A stretch of 42,066 nt of DNA from UKL13-2 sp040379385. Lineage in GTDB: Bacteria > Pseudomonadota > Gammaproteobacteria > Burkholderiales > Usitatibacteraceae. The notes beneath the pieces are model-generated. The model saw only the letters and a program-made list of their open reading frames with translations, made no database searches and was not told the DNA's origin. Location of the stretch: contig JBEILF010000005.1 in the NCBI GenBank assembly GCA_040379385.1, positions 1 through 42,066 on the forward strand. Reading direction: 5' to 3'. The position numbers and the translations under genes were made by a program. Shown here one piece after another: positions 1 to 7,593 of this stretch (its first letter is position 1; each line of letters starts with the position of its first letter).

Positions 1-142
1 GGGTGTGGAAACGGGGTTAGGGCAAGGTTACTTAGGCACCGCCAGACGAAAGGGGCGGCAACAGACAAACCAAACCTACTGCTACCGCGCCACATCCCTA
101 CTCTACCGAAATGTACTTCGCAAACTGTGTCATTTCGGCTTG

Positions 143-180
143 AAAATTGAGTTGCCTCGGCTTGCTTCTTGCTCAATTTT
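143..180 (-). terminator. possible weak terminator after the Bug gene
   Basis: A 9-bp inverted repeat (AAAATTGAG at 143-151, CTCAATTTT at 172-180) lies about 20 bases past the stop codon of the minus-strand Bug gene and ends in four T on that strand. The stem is AT-rich and the loop is 20 bases, so it is a poor intrinsic terminator at best. I see no gene in the rest of 1-201. Confidence 0.3.
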
Positions 181-201
181 GCCATGGCAGCGATTTGCCA
201 A

Positions 202-1188
202 TTAGTCAGCGTACACGCCAGCTTTCTTGATGATTGGGCCCCACTTCGTGATCTCCGCTGCGAGTTGCGCGCGCAGCGCATCGGGCGTCTGACGTGCAAC
301 CGGCTCTGGTGCGGTACCCAAGCTAGCAAAGCGCTCAACCACATCCTTATCCTTCAGCGCATCTTGCAGTGCCTTGTTCACTTTGTCGGTCACTGCTTTA
401 GGCGTTCCTTTTGGTGCCCACAAGCCGTGCCAAACACCAATGTTGAAGCCCTTCAAGCCAGCTTCGTCCATCGTTGGCAGATTGGCCAGCGATGGCACGC
501 GTACTTTTGTCGTCACCGCGTAGGCTTTGACTTTGTCACCCTTGATCTGCGAGGTGGTGTTGGTTGATTGGTCGCACATCAAATCAACTTGTCCGCCGAG
601 CAAATCGGTCATCGCCGGGTTGGTGCCTTTGTATGGGACGGTGAGCAGATCGGTTTCAATCGCGCTCATAAACAGCATGCCGCACAGATGTGATGCCGAG
701 CCGATACCGGCGTTGGCATAGGAAACCTTATCCTTGTTTGCCTTCACATAGGTGATGAGCTCTTTCAAGTCCTTAGCCGGAAAGTCTTTCTTTGCGATCA
801 ACGTCATCGGCACTTCGGTGATCAAACCAATCGGCTCGAGGTCTTTATTGACGTCATACTTCAACGTGCGATACAGCGCAGGTGCCGTGGAAATACCGAT
901 GTGCATCAACAACAGTGAATAACCATCCGGTGCTGCTGCAACCGCGCGGCCAACACCAATGGTGCCGCCGGCACCGCCGACGTTTTCTATCAATACCTGT
1001 TGGCCGAGCGACTTCGACATCACGGCAGCGACTGAGCGCGCGACGGTGTCAGTTGGTCCGCCCGCAGCAAACGGAACGAACATCGTAATCGGTTTATCAG
1101 GATAGGCCGCGTTCGCAGTTCCGGTCATTGTGCTGAATGCGAATGCGCCAATTGCCGCGAGTGTGGACGCAAATTTTTTTAGTGACAT
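202..1188 (-). CDS. Bug-family (TctC-like) tripartite tricarboxylate transporter substrate-binding protein
   Basis: Predicted periplasmic binding protein of 328 residues. It has a Sec signal peptide (positive start MSLKKF, hydrophobic core, likely cleavage after TANA at residue 27) followed by the family's mature start, YPDKPIT, and the ligand-loop motif PFAAGGPTDTVAR. The start at 1188 is chosen because GGAGG lies at 1193-1197, five bases upstream; an upstream in-frame start would add 16 residues ahead of the signal peptide. Bug proteins are very numerous in Burkholderiales and bind carboxylates or other small acids. No TctA or TctB membrane genes are in view, so this is an orphan receptor within the window and its ligand cannot be read from sequence. 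Confidence 0.93.
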   Translation of the reverse strand: MSLKKFASTLAAIGAFAFSTMTGTANAAYPDKPITMFVPFAAGGPTDTVARSVAAVMSKSLGQQVLIENVGGAGGTIGVGRAVAAAPDGYSLLLMHIGISTAPALYRTLKYDVNKDLEPIGLITEVPMTLIAKKDFPAKDLKELITYVKANKDKVSYANAGIGSASHLCGMLFMSAIETDLLTVPYKGTNPAMTDLLGGQVDLMCDQSTNTTSQIKGDKVKAYAVTTKVRVPSLANLPTMDEAGLKGFNIGVWHGLWAPKGTPKAVTDKVNKALQDALKDKDVVERFASLGTAPEPVARQTPDALRAQLAAEITKWGPIIKKAGVYAD

Positions 1189-1540
1189 GGATCCTCCAGT
1201 TGAATGCTTGTTTTTATTGTGACTCCCACTCCACAATTCTAGCTGACGCGACAGTTTTCAGCCCGCACAAATCAAGCACAAGGCGTTGAATTCCATGCGG
1301 CGGCGCAGCAAACAAAACATCAAACTCAAGACTCGGCGGGCACTTTCAGGCGAAATCGGCTGAAACAAGCCGTCAATACTCGTGTTTAGGTATCAATATA
1401 TGTAACCGAATTGGAAGGTGTTGGCCCCATTGGAAGACGCAACTGGCCCAGAGGACGCCTGCCTGCCGACATTATCTTGGCAGAGGAGAGGATGGTGCAG
1501 ACAGGCGTCAAGCTCCGAGGTTTGGTACGCGCACCGGTGT
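1189..1540. other. intergenic region without a recognisable gene
   Basis: About 350 bases between the Bug gene and the unknown gene that ends at 1541, both on the minus strand. It should hold the Bug promoter, but I could not pick out a convincing -35/-10 pair. The one clear structure is the long inverted repeat at 1454-1509, listed separately. A short plus-strand open frame here has no signal to support it. Confidence 0.5.
1454..1509 (-). repeat. 13-bp inverted repeat downstream of the unknown gene
   Basis: GACGCCTGCCTGC at 1454-1466 pairs with GCAGACAGGCGTC at 1497-1509. The single mismatch (C1462/A1501) becomes a G-U wobble in a minus-strand transcript, so the RNA could form an uninterrupted 13-bp stem with a 30-base loop about 30 bases past the stop of the gene at 1541. 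No T-run follows, so it is not a standard intrinsic terminator. It may be a 3'-end stabilising hairpin or a protein-binding site. Confidence 0.4.
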
Positions 1541-2413
1541 TTAGCGCGTGAGCTGCAACCGACCATTGTCTTGGTCGATCGCGATGCGATAGCGGTAGGT
1601 CACAACCACCGTCTCACCAGCGCCGAGGTCGAATACTTGCGCTGAGCTAAGGAAGGACCCGCTGCCCGCTTGAGTCAGATAGACTGGCAGCTCGCCACGC
1701 GCTTGTGCCTCGCACATAGTCCGCATCACACTTTGGTAGTCTTGCTCATCGTCCCCATTGAGTGCGCCAGTCTTGCCATGGAGGTGTCCGCTGGAAAAAT
1801 CGAGTCTCAAGTCCCAAAATTCTGCGCCGCTTGGCAACAGCGCGCTGAACAACGGCGCGCTATCTTCAGCATCACGAATTTCATCGCCCAAAGTTGCTTC
1901 ACTTGCGCTCGGGCCCATGCGTTCTGTCTGCTCTGTTTGCAGAAAGGTCTGCATGACTTGCACAGTGGCGATGCCCATGTCGATTGAGACAAACCAGTCG
2001 CGTTGCATGGCGGAAACTTCCTCAGCCCCACATCCGTCGCCGATATAAAGACTACCAGCTATGGGGAAAGGGTCCGACCCCGTCTCTGATGCCACCACAT
2101 GTTGTATCCCGTCGAGCACAACCTCACCGATTGTCGAGACGGGCACTTCTTCGGCCAAGATAAACATGCCGTCCTTTGCCACCCATAGCGCCACAGATGT
2201 TTGCGCTTCGCTATCCCGCGACACGGCAAGCGTGACGCCAATGGCGAGCGCGCTAAAGGTGATGCCGGAAGCAACCGCATATGCAACTAACTTCACAAAA
2301 TCGCGTGCAACAAACTGCGTACCAGCCACTGGCAACGACGCGGCCTGCAATTGGGTTGTTGCGGGCCCAGTCGCTGTGGTGTCTGCGGATGGCTTGATCC
2401 ATGGAAAGCGTAT
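1541..2413 (-). CDS. unrecognised membrane-anchored protein, possible ATA start
   Basis: I do not recognise the family. With the start at 2413 the product is 290 residues: a short Pro/Thr/Ala-rich N-terminus, one membrane segment at about residues 36-58 (FVKLVAYAVASG and onward), then a soluble, probably periplasmic domain of about 230 residues rich in acidic residues and beta-prone stretches. There is no in-frame ATG or GTG upstream of the membrane segment. The only normal starts are a TTG at 2575 and a CTG further in, and that extension looks non-coding. A strong AAGGAG sits six bases before an ATA codon at 2413, hence this choice. The gene is divergent from the response regulator and kinase at 2627 and 3347, so it may belong to their regulon; that is inference. 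Confidence 0.6.
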   Translation of the reverse strand: MRFPWIKPSADTTATGPATTQLQAASLPVAGTQFVARDFVKLVAYAVASGITFSALAIGVTLAVSRDSEAQTSVALWVAKDGMFILAEEVPVSTIGEVVLDGIQHVVASETGSDPFPIAGSLYIGDGCGAEEVSAMQRDWFVSIDMGIATVQVMQTFLQTEQTERMGPSASEATLGDEIRDAEDSAPLFSALLPSGAEFWDLRLDFSSGHLHGKTGALNGDDEQDYQSVMRTMCEAQARGELPVYLTQAGSGSFLSSAQVFDLGAGETVVVTYRYRIAIDQDNGRLQLTR

Positions 2414-2425
2414 GTCCGTCTCCTT
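2414..2425 (-). promoter_or_regulatory. ribosome binding site that points to an ATA start
   Basis: On the minus strand AAGGAG (2425-2420) is followed by the six bases ACGGAC and then ATA (2413-2411). Spacing and sequence are those of a good Shine-Dalgarno site, but the codon at the proper distance is ATA, not ATG, GTG or TTG. It is either a genuine rare start or a single-base change or error from ATG. Confidence 0.5.
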
Positions 2426-2626
2426 AAGTATTAGGTTGGTGGTGACCTGCCGGAGATGATTTAGCGCGCCGATTACGGCTGCAATCAGGACTGATTCGGA
2501 CGGTAAGCATGCACAAATATGGCGACTTTGTGGCCTGACAGAGATACGCGCAAAACGACCAATTACGTGTCTCAAGCCTGCGGTATATTGTTTCGACCAC
2601 TACAAAAACGCCAGCCGGGATCAGTC

Positions 2627-3316
2627 ATGCAAAAGCGTATTGCCATCGTTGAGGACGACCACAACATCCGCGCAAATTACAGCGACGCGCTGATGCGTCA
2701 CGGCTACGATGTCGCGGGGTACCTTGATCGCGCCTCCGCAATGGCCGCTTTCCGGCTAGCGCTGCCGGATCTGGCCATCATCGATATCGGTCTGGGTGAC
2801 GAGATAGACGGCGGATTTACCCTGTGCCGCGACTTGCGCGCATTGTCAAACAGCCTGCCGATCATCTTTCTGTCTGCACGCGACAGTGACTTCGATATCG
2901 TGTCGGGCTTACGCTTGGGTGCGGATGATTACGTCACCAAAGACGTTTCCATGCCGCATCTCACCGCACGTATCGCCGCGCTGTTTCGCCGGCTAGAAGC
3001 ACAACGCGCACCGGTCCGCGCTGAGGACGTTCTACATCGCGGCGAATTAGTGCTGGATATCAACCGACTTTCGGTGAACTGGAAGCAACAGCAAGTGATA
3101 CTCACTGTGACCGAGTTCTGGATGATCCATGCATTGGTCAAGTTTGTTGGTCATGTGAAGAACCGTGATCAGTTAATGCGTGAGGCCGAACTCACCGTTG
3201 ACGACAATACGATCACCTCACACATGAAACGTATTCGTAAAAAATTCGAAGTTGTCGACAATAGTTTCGACGCCATCGAAACCGTCTACGGTATGGGATA
3301 TCGCTGGCGCGAATAA
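2627..3316 (+). CDS. pdsR: OmpR-type response regulator resembling the proteobacterial dedicated sortase system regulator
   Basis: DNA-binding response regulator of 229 residues. The receiver domain covers about residues 1-120 with the acidic pocket E9/D10/D11, phospho-acceptor D53 (in IIDIGLGDEIDGG), S83 and K105. A winged-helix domain covers about 130-229 and ends GMGYRWRE. From memory the stretch DIGLGDEIDGGFTLCR is characteristic of the response regulator of the proteobacterial dedicated sortase system (PdsR, TIGR03787); this is a family-level recognition, not a search result. The start at 2627 is chosen because MQKRIAIVEDD is the canonical N-terminus and GGGA lies just upstream; an in-frame start at 2519 would add 36 unlikely residues. 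The partner kinase follows after 30 bases. No sortase gene is in the window. Confidence 0.85.
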   Translation: MQKRIAIVEDDHNIRANYSDALMRHGYDVAGYLDRASAMAAFRLALPDLAIIDIGLGDEIDGGFTLCRDLRALSNSLPIIFLSARDSDFDIVSGLRLGADDYVTKDVSMPHLTARIAALFRRLEAQRAPVRAEDVLHRGELVLDINRLSVNWKQQQVILTVTEFWMIHALVKFVGHVKNRDQLMREAELTVDDNTITSHMKRIRKKFEVVDNSFDAIETVYGMGYRWRE

Positions 3317-3346
3317 ACCTTAGCGACTCTTTCTTGAGCAGACCAA

Positions 3347-5014
3347 TTGGGCAACGTAGCATTAAAAAATAGTGTTCGGGTCAAGTTCGTCGGTGTATCG
3401 TTGTTGTTGCTGCTCATTCCACTATCCGGTTATGTATTTATTCGTGAGCTGGCGACCTACCTGCGGCTGGGGCACGAACAAGTGACCATGGCCACCGCCA
3501 AACTCGTGGCGGCGTCGCTCTCCGACCGCCCGGGTTTGCAGCTACGCCGTCGGCATCCACCAATTGAACCTGCCCGGACAAACCCAGAGGTCGTACCGGC
3601 TCCGCAAACCGACCCAGAACGTGACCGGGTACTGGCGCTGTTTGGGGCGAGTGACGCGAGTATTGCCGCCAGCTTGGGCGCGCGTTATGTGCCTGATGCG
3701 GCGGTCGAGCGGATCCTCAACCAAGGGGTTGCGCAAGATGCACGAGTTTGGGTGATTGATGCGAACGGAAACGTGCGAGGCCTGGCTGGCGCGATTTATG
3801 CCGCGCCACCGCAAGGCGCGATCGAATCGGCTGTCTCAGGTGCCATCGCATGGCTGCTTACGGGAAAGGTGGGCACGGCGGCTACTGATGTGATCGACTC
3901 ACGCGGTGCCGTGTTATCGCAGTCAGAGCGTGCGCTCGTCGGCCAGCCGAACGTTGAATGGCGGACACAGCATGATGATCGATTCGGTGTGTCGAGCGCT
4001 GCAACACCGGTGTGGCAAGGCGACGATATTGTCGCTGCCGTTGTTGTTGAACAAAGCGACACAAGCCAACGGCGACTCGCCCGCAGGGCGGCGCAGTCCG
4101 TTATGGTTGTAAGTGTTGTCGTTTTTGTTGTCGCGTTTAGTGCACTCTTCTGGTTTTCATATTCGTTGGTGCGACGCATTTCGCGGCTTCAGCAAGACGC
4201 TAACATGGCGGTCGATGCACATGGACGTGCCACGGGCGTTATTCGACAAGCCAGTGGAAATGATGAGATTAGCGCGCTCTCAAAAACGCTCGCTGCAATG
4301 GTGGCACGGCAGGCGGCCTACAATGAATATCTTGAAAAACTCGCTTCTCGGCTCTCACACGAGCTACGCACGCCGGTTGCCGTGGTGCGTTCGTCGCTCG
4401 ATAACCTCAGGGAGGCAAATACCTCTGCCGGAGAACTCAAATACCTAGACCGCGCCGATGAGGGCGTGCAGCGTTTGGCAAAACTGATAGCGCGGATGGC
4501 CGAAGCCACCCAGCTTGAGCGGATGTTGCAGACTGCCGATGTCGAGCGTTTTGATCTCTGTAAGGTCGTTGAGGGTTGCGTTGAAGGTTATCGGCTTGCA
4601 TTTGCTCCACAAGAAATCAAGCTGACGCAGCCGAGCCACGAATGTATGATGTCGGGCGTGCCAGACGCGATTGCGCAGATGCTTGACAAGCTGATGCAAA
4701 ATGCCGTGGATTTTGCGGCGGAGGGGTCGACGATTCGGGTCCGCATCGCGAACGCAACAGGCAATGTGATGTTGGCCGTCGCCAACACGGGGCAGCCGTT
4801 ACCTGCGGATACTTCCGCGCTGTTCGATTCCATGACTTCGATGCGCCAAGACTGCCCAGATGGTGAGCACCTCGGACTCGGGTTACACATAGCGCGTTTG
4901 ATTGCGGAATTTCACGGCGGCAGTATCAGCGCCGCGAACCTTGCAGACGGCAGCGGGGTTATACTCGAAGTTGTGATGCCAACGGATTCGCCGGACAGCA
5001 CCACACGCTGTTAA
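3347..5014 (+). CDS. pdsS: sensor histidine kinase, partner of the response regulator at 2627
   Basis: Inner-membrane sensor kinase of 555 residues. Membrane segments lie at about 13-33 and 251-275, flanking a periplasmic sensor domain of about 215 residues; HAMP follows at about 276-325. The HisKA motif is LSHELRTP with phospho-acceptor H338. The ATPase domain has an N-box (LMQNAVDFA), a G1 box reading VANTGQPLP (the usual Asp is absent) and a G2 box GLGLHIARLI. The N-terminus (IPLSGYVFIREL...LRLGHEQ) and the G1 box resemble the sortase-system kinase PdsS (TIGR03785) as I remember it. The start is TTG at 3347, since no ATG precedes the first membrane segment. The stop overlaps the convergent ychF stop by four bases, leaving no room for a terminator. 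Confidence 0.85.
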   Translation: MGNVALKNSVRVKFVGVSLLLLLIPLSGYVFIRELATYLRLGHEQVTMATAKLVAASLSDRPGLQLRRRHPPIEPARTNPEVVPAPQTDPERDRVLALFGASDASIAASLGARYVPDAAVERILNQGVAQDARVWVIDANGNVRGLAGAIYAAPPQGAIESAVSGAIAWLLTGKVGTAATDVIDSRGAVLSQSERALVGQPNVEWRTQHDDRFGVSSAATPVWQGDDIVAAVVVEQSDTSQRRLARRAAQSVMVVSVVVFVVAFSALFWFSYSLVRRISRLQQDANMAVDAHGRATGVIRQASGNDEISALSKTLAAMVARQAAYNEYLEKLASRLSHELRTPVAVVRSSLDNLREANTSAGELKYLDRADEGVQRLAKLIARMAEATQLERMLQTADVERFDLCKVVEGCVEGYRLAFAPQEIKLTQPSHECMMSGVPDAIAQMLDKLMQNAVDFAAEGSTIRVRIANATGNVMLAVANTGQPLPADTSALFDSMTSMRQDCPDGEHLGLGLHIARLIAEFHGGSISAANLADGSGVILEVVMPTDSPDSTTRC

Positions 5015-6096
5015 ACGTTAAAGCGGAAATGCATCACGTCGCCGTCTTTGACGATGTACTCCTTGCCCTCGAGGCGCATCTTGCCGGCTTCTTTCGCTTT
5101 CGCCTCGCCACCTAGCGTGACGAAGTCGTTAAACGAAATCACCTCGGCGCGAATAAATCCCTTTTCGAAATCGGTATGGATCACACCGGCGGCTTGCGGT
5201 GCGGTCGAACCTTTGCGAATCGTCCATGCGCGCACTTCCTTCACGCCCGCCGTGAAGTAGGTCTCCAAGCCAAGCAGCGCGTAAGCGGCACGAATCATGC
5301 GTGCGAGGCCCGGCTCCTTCATGCCGATATCTTCCAAAAACACCTGCTTGTCTTCATCTGAGAGATCTGCGATTTCCGCTTCAATCTTGGCGCAAATCGC
5401 GACCACCGGCGCACCCTCTTTCGCTGCATGCTCTTTCACACGATCAAGCAATGGATTGTTTTCGAACCCACCTTCAATCACGTTGGCGACGTACAAGACG
5501 GGCTTGGCGGTAAGTAACGAGAGCTGTTTAATTAACGCCAATTCATCGGCGTCGAGGCCCATGGCGCGAACTGGAATCGCGTCGTTGAGTTTCTTCATCA
5601 TTGGCTCCAGAAGCGCCACCATCTTGATCGCTTCTTTGTCGCCTGCGCGTGAATTCTTTTGTGCCTTGTGCAGCGCTTTCTCCACCGACTGCATGTCGGC
5701 CAGCGCGAGTTCGGTGTCGATCACGGCGATGTCGGACAGCGGATCGACCTTGCCGGCAACATGGATCACGTTCGGGTCGTCGAAACAGCGCACGACATGT
5801 GAAATGGCATCGGTCTCGCGGATATTTGCCAAGAATTGGTTCCCCAAGCCTTCGCCCTTTGACGCGCCCGCGACCAAACCTGCAATATCGACAAATTCAA
5901 CAATCGCTGGCACGACTTTTTGCGGCACCACAATTTTTGACAGGTCATCGAGTCGGAGATCAGGCACTTCAACGATGCCGATGTTCGGCTCAATGGTGCA
6001 AAACGGATAGTTTTCCGCCGCGATGCCCGCTTTAGTGAGCGCGTTGAAGGTAGTCGATTTACCTACGTTTGGGAGCCCTACGATGCCGCATTTCAT
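5011..6096 (-). CDS. ychF: ribosome-binding ATPase YchF (Obg/OLA1 family)
   Basis: Translation-associated P-loop NTPase, 361 residues, close to the usual 363. The G1 motif is GLPNVGKST (residues 7-15) and G3 is DIAGLV. The G4 position reads NVIE instead of NKxD, the change that gives the YchF family its preference for ATP over GTP. A TGS domain follows and the protein ends with the family signature MHFRFNV. The start lies one base past the stop of pth (6098), the usual pth-ychF pairing, so the two are very likely cotranscribed. The family binds ribosomes and has been linked to stress responses. Confidence 0.97.
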   Translation of the reverse strand: MKCGIVGLPNVGKSTTFNALTKAGIAAENYPFCTIEPNIGIVEVPDLRLDDLSKIVVPQKVVPAIVEFVDIAGLVAGASKGEGLGNQFLANIRETDAISHVVRCFDDPNVIHVAGKVDPLSDIAVIDTELALADMQSVEKALHKAQKNSRAGDKEAIKMVALLEPMMKKLNDAIPVRAMGLDADELALIKQLSLLTAKPVLYVANVIEGGFENNPLLDRVKEHAAKEGAPVVAICAKIEAEIADLSDEDKQVFLEDIGMKEPGLARMIRAAYALLGLETYFTAGVKEVRAWTIRKGSTAPQAAGVIHTDFEKGFIRAEVISFNDFVTLGGEAKAKEAGKMRLEGKEYIVKDGDVMHFRFNV

Positions 6097-6097
6097 G

Positions 6098-6739
6098 TCA
6101 GTCTGCTTTCGGTGTTTTGTTCACATCTTTCGGCTTGGTGTGGAGGCGCAACATCGCCGCTTCCATATCACCCTTTGCCATCGCCGGCCAACATTCTAAC
6201 GAACGCTCAATGACATCATTGATCGCAAGTTGGTCTTCGGCCCCCGGGCGATGCAGGACGTAGTCCACCACCTCCGGTCGTTCGACAGAGCCACCCCAAT
6301 TCTTTGCCAGCCCGGCTGCGAGTTCGCGTGGGTGGCCGATACCAATCCGTAAACGCCAAAACTCCTTGGTGGCAAGATGATTAACGATATCTCTAATTCC
6401 GTTGCTACCAGCCGCGCCGCCAATCTTCATTTTCACGGCACCCGCCGGTAAATCCATTTCGTCGTGCGCCACCAGAATTTCTGCCGGGGTGATCTGGTAG
6501 AACTTGGCCAGTGCGCCAACGGCCTGCCCGGATCGATTCATATAGGTAGTCGGCTTTAACAGCCAAACGCCTAGTGACTTTGCGACCTCGCCGTGAAACT
6601 TTGATTCTTTCTGAAAAGTTACCCCTAACTCGCGTGCGAGTGCATCCACAAACCAGAAACCAGCATTATGTCGGGTGTATTCATATTCTCGGCCGGGATT
6701 ACCAAGACCGACAACGAGTTTGATGGGGGAATTGAGCAT
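6098..6739 (-). CDS. pth: peptidyl-tRNA hydrolase with altered active-site loop
   Basis: Releases peptides from peptidyl-tRNA that drops off ribosomes; 213 residues, a little longer than the usual 190-200. It shows GLGNPGREY, the catalytic His24 in TRHNAGF, TYMNRSG, and the catalytic Asp in VAHDEMDLP. The conserved loop that reads GGHGGHNGL in E. coli here reads GGAAGSNGI: the Asn is kept but the preceding His (E. coli His113) is Ser and one Gly is lost. There is also an insertion of about 15 residues after RIGIGHP. It sits between rplY and ychF, with a terminator-like hairpin upstream at 6762-6792. Confidence 0.95.
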   Translation of the reverse strand: MLNSPIKLVVGLGNPGREYEYTRHNAGFWFVDALARELGVTFQKESKFHGEVAKSLGVWLLKPTTYMNRSGQAVGALAKFYQITPAEILVAHDEMDLPAGAVKMKIGGAAGSNGIRDIVNHLATKEFWRLRIGIGHPRELAAGLAKNWGGSVERPEVVDYVLHRPGAEDQLAINDVIERSLECWPAMAKGDMEAAMLRLHTKPKDVNKTPKAD

Positions 6740-6761
6740 GGGGCAGTTTAAATCTCACCAG

Positions 6762-6792
6762 AAAAAATGCCCGCCAGGTGCGGCGGGCATTT
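6762..6792 (-). terminator. intrinsic terminator after rplY
   Basis: On the minus strand a GC-rich stem (ATGCCCGCC / GGCGGGCAT, 6767-6775 with 6782-6790, extended by two A-T pairs) with a six-base loop is followed by a run of T (6767-6762). It lies 27 bases past the rplY stop and just ahead of pth, so it should separate or attenuate the two units. Confidence 0.88.
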
Positions 6793-6818
6793 CAGTGTGA
6801 TGCGCGACGAAGGCGGTG

Positions 6819-7502
6819 TTATTTTTTGGCCTTGTCGTCTTTCTTGGGAGCCTCCTCCTCTTTAGCCTTCTGGTTTGCAGCCGGAACATCGGCTGCTGCC
6901 ACTGTGGCGGCTGCGGCCTCATCGGCTGCGACAGCGCGCGGGATGATGATGGTAGCAACTGACTGATCGTCTTTACGGTTCAAGGCCACGGATTCTACGC
7001 CAGCCGGCAGCTTCAGGTTGGACAAGTGAATCGAGTGACCCGCTACGAGGTCTTTTAAGTCAACTTCGATGAACTCCGGCAAATCTTTCGCCAAACAAGC
7101 AACGTCAAGCTCATTGATGATGTGCGAGACGATACCGCCGGAAAGCTTAACGCCAGGGGCGATGTCGGCGTTGACGAAGTGCAAAGGCACCTTCATGTGA
7201 ATCTTTTTGGTCGGGTCAACGCGCTGGAAGTCGACGTGCAAAACGTTTTGTTTCCATGCGTGCATTTGCACGTCGCGCAGCAACACTTGTTCAGCCTTGC
7301 CGTCCAATTCCATATCGAGAACGGACGCGTGGAATGCCTCAAGGCGAAGCTTGTGATAAATCTCGTTGTGGTCGAGTTCAATCACGGTTGCATCTTTGCC
7401 GGCACCGTACAGGATACCCGGGACTTTGTCAGCGCGACGCAGGCGGCGGCTCGCACCCGTGCCCTGTACGTTACGCGTAGTTGCTTTAAAAGCGATTTTC
7501 AT
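6819..7502 (-). CDS. rplY: 50S ribosomal protein L25/general stress protein Ctc
   Basis: Long-form L25 (TL5/CTC type) of 227 residues. An N-terminal 5S rRNA-binding domain covers about 1-90 (start MKIAFKATTRN, motif GASRRLRR...VPGILYG), a C-terminal beta domain about 95-183 (VPLHFVN...APGVKLSGG), and the last 40 or so residues form an Ala-rich then Lys/Glu-rich tail. It binds 5S rRNA in the large subunit. GGAG lies upstream of the ATG. It is downstream of prs, the usual prs-rplY-pth order, and is followed by a strong terminator. Confidence 0.96.
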   Translation of the reverse strand: MKIAFKATTRNVQGTGASRRLRRADKVPGILYGAGKDATVIELDHNEIYHKLRLEAFHASVLDMELDGKAEQVLLRDVQMHAWKQNVLHVDFQRVDPTKKIHMKVPLHFVNADIAPGVKLSGGIVSHIINELDVACLAKDLPEFIEVDLKDLVAGHSIHLSNLKLPAGVESVALNRKDDQSVATIIIPRAVAADEAAAATVAAADVPAANQKAKEEEAPKKDDKAKK

Positions 7503-7593
7503 AGTGTTACTCCAAGTTAAAAACCCTTCGCGACCAAATGGTTTGTTGCAAAAGTGCCTAGTACGTCCAAGGCACCGTAAAAATCATTCCGAC

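Noticed and set aside
5297..6010. Long plus-strand open frame of 237 codons
   Set aside because: It lies antisense inside ychF, is Ser-rich as expected for the reverse frame, and has no recognisable domain.
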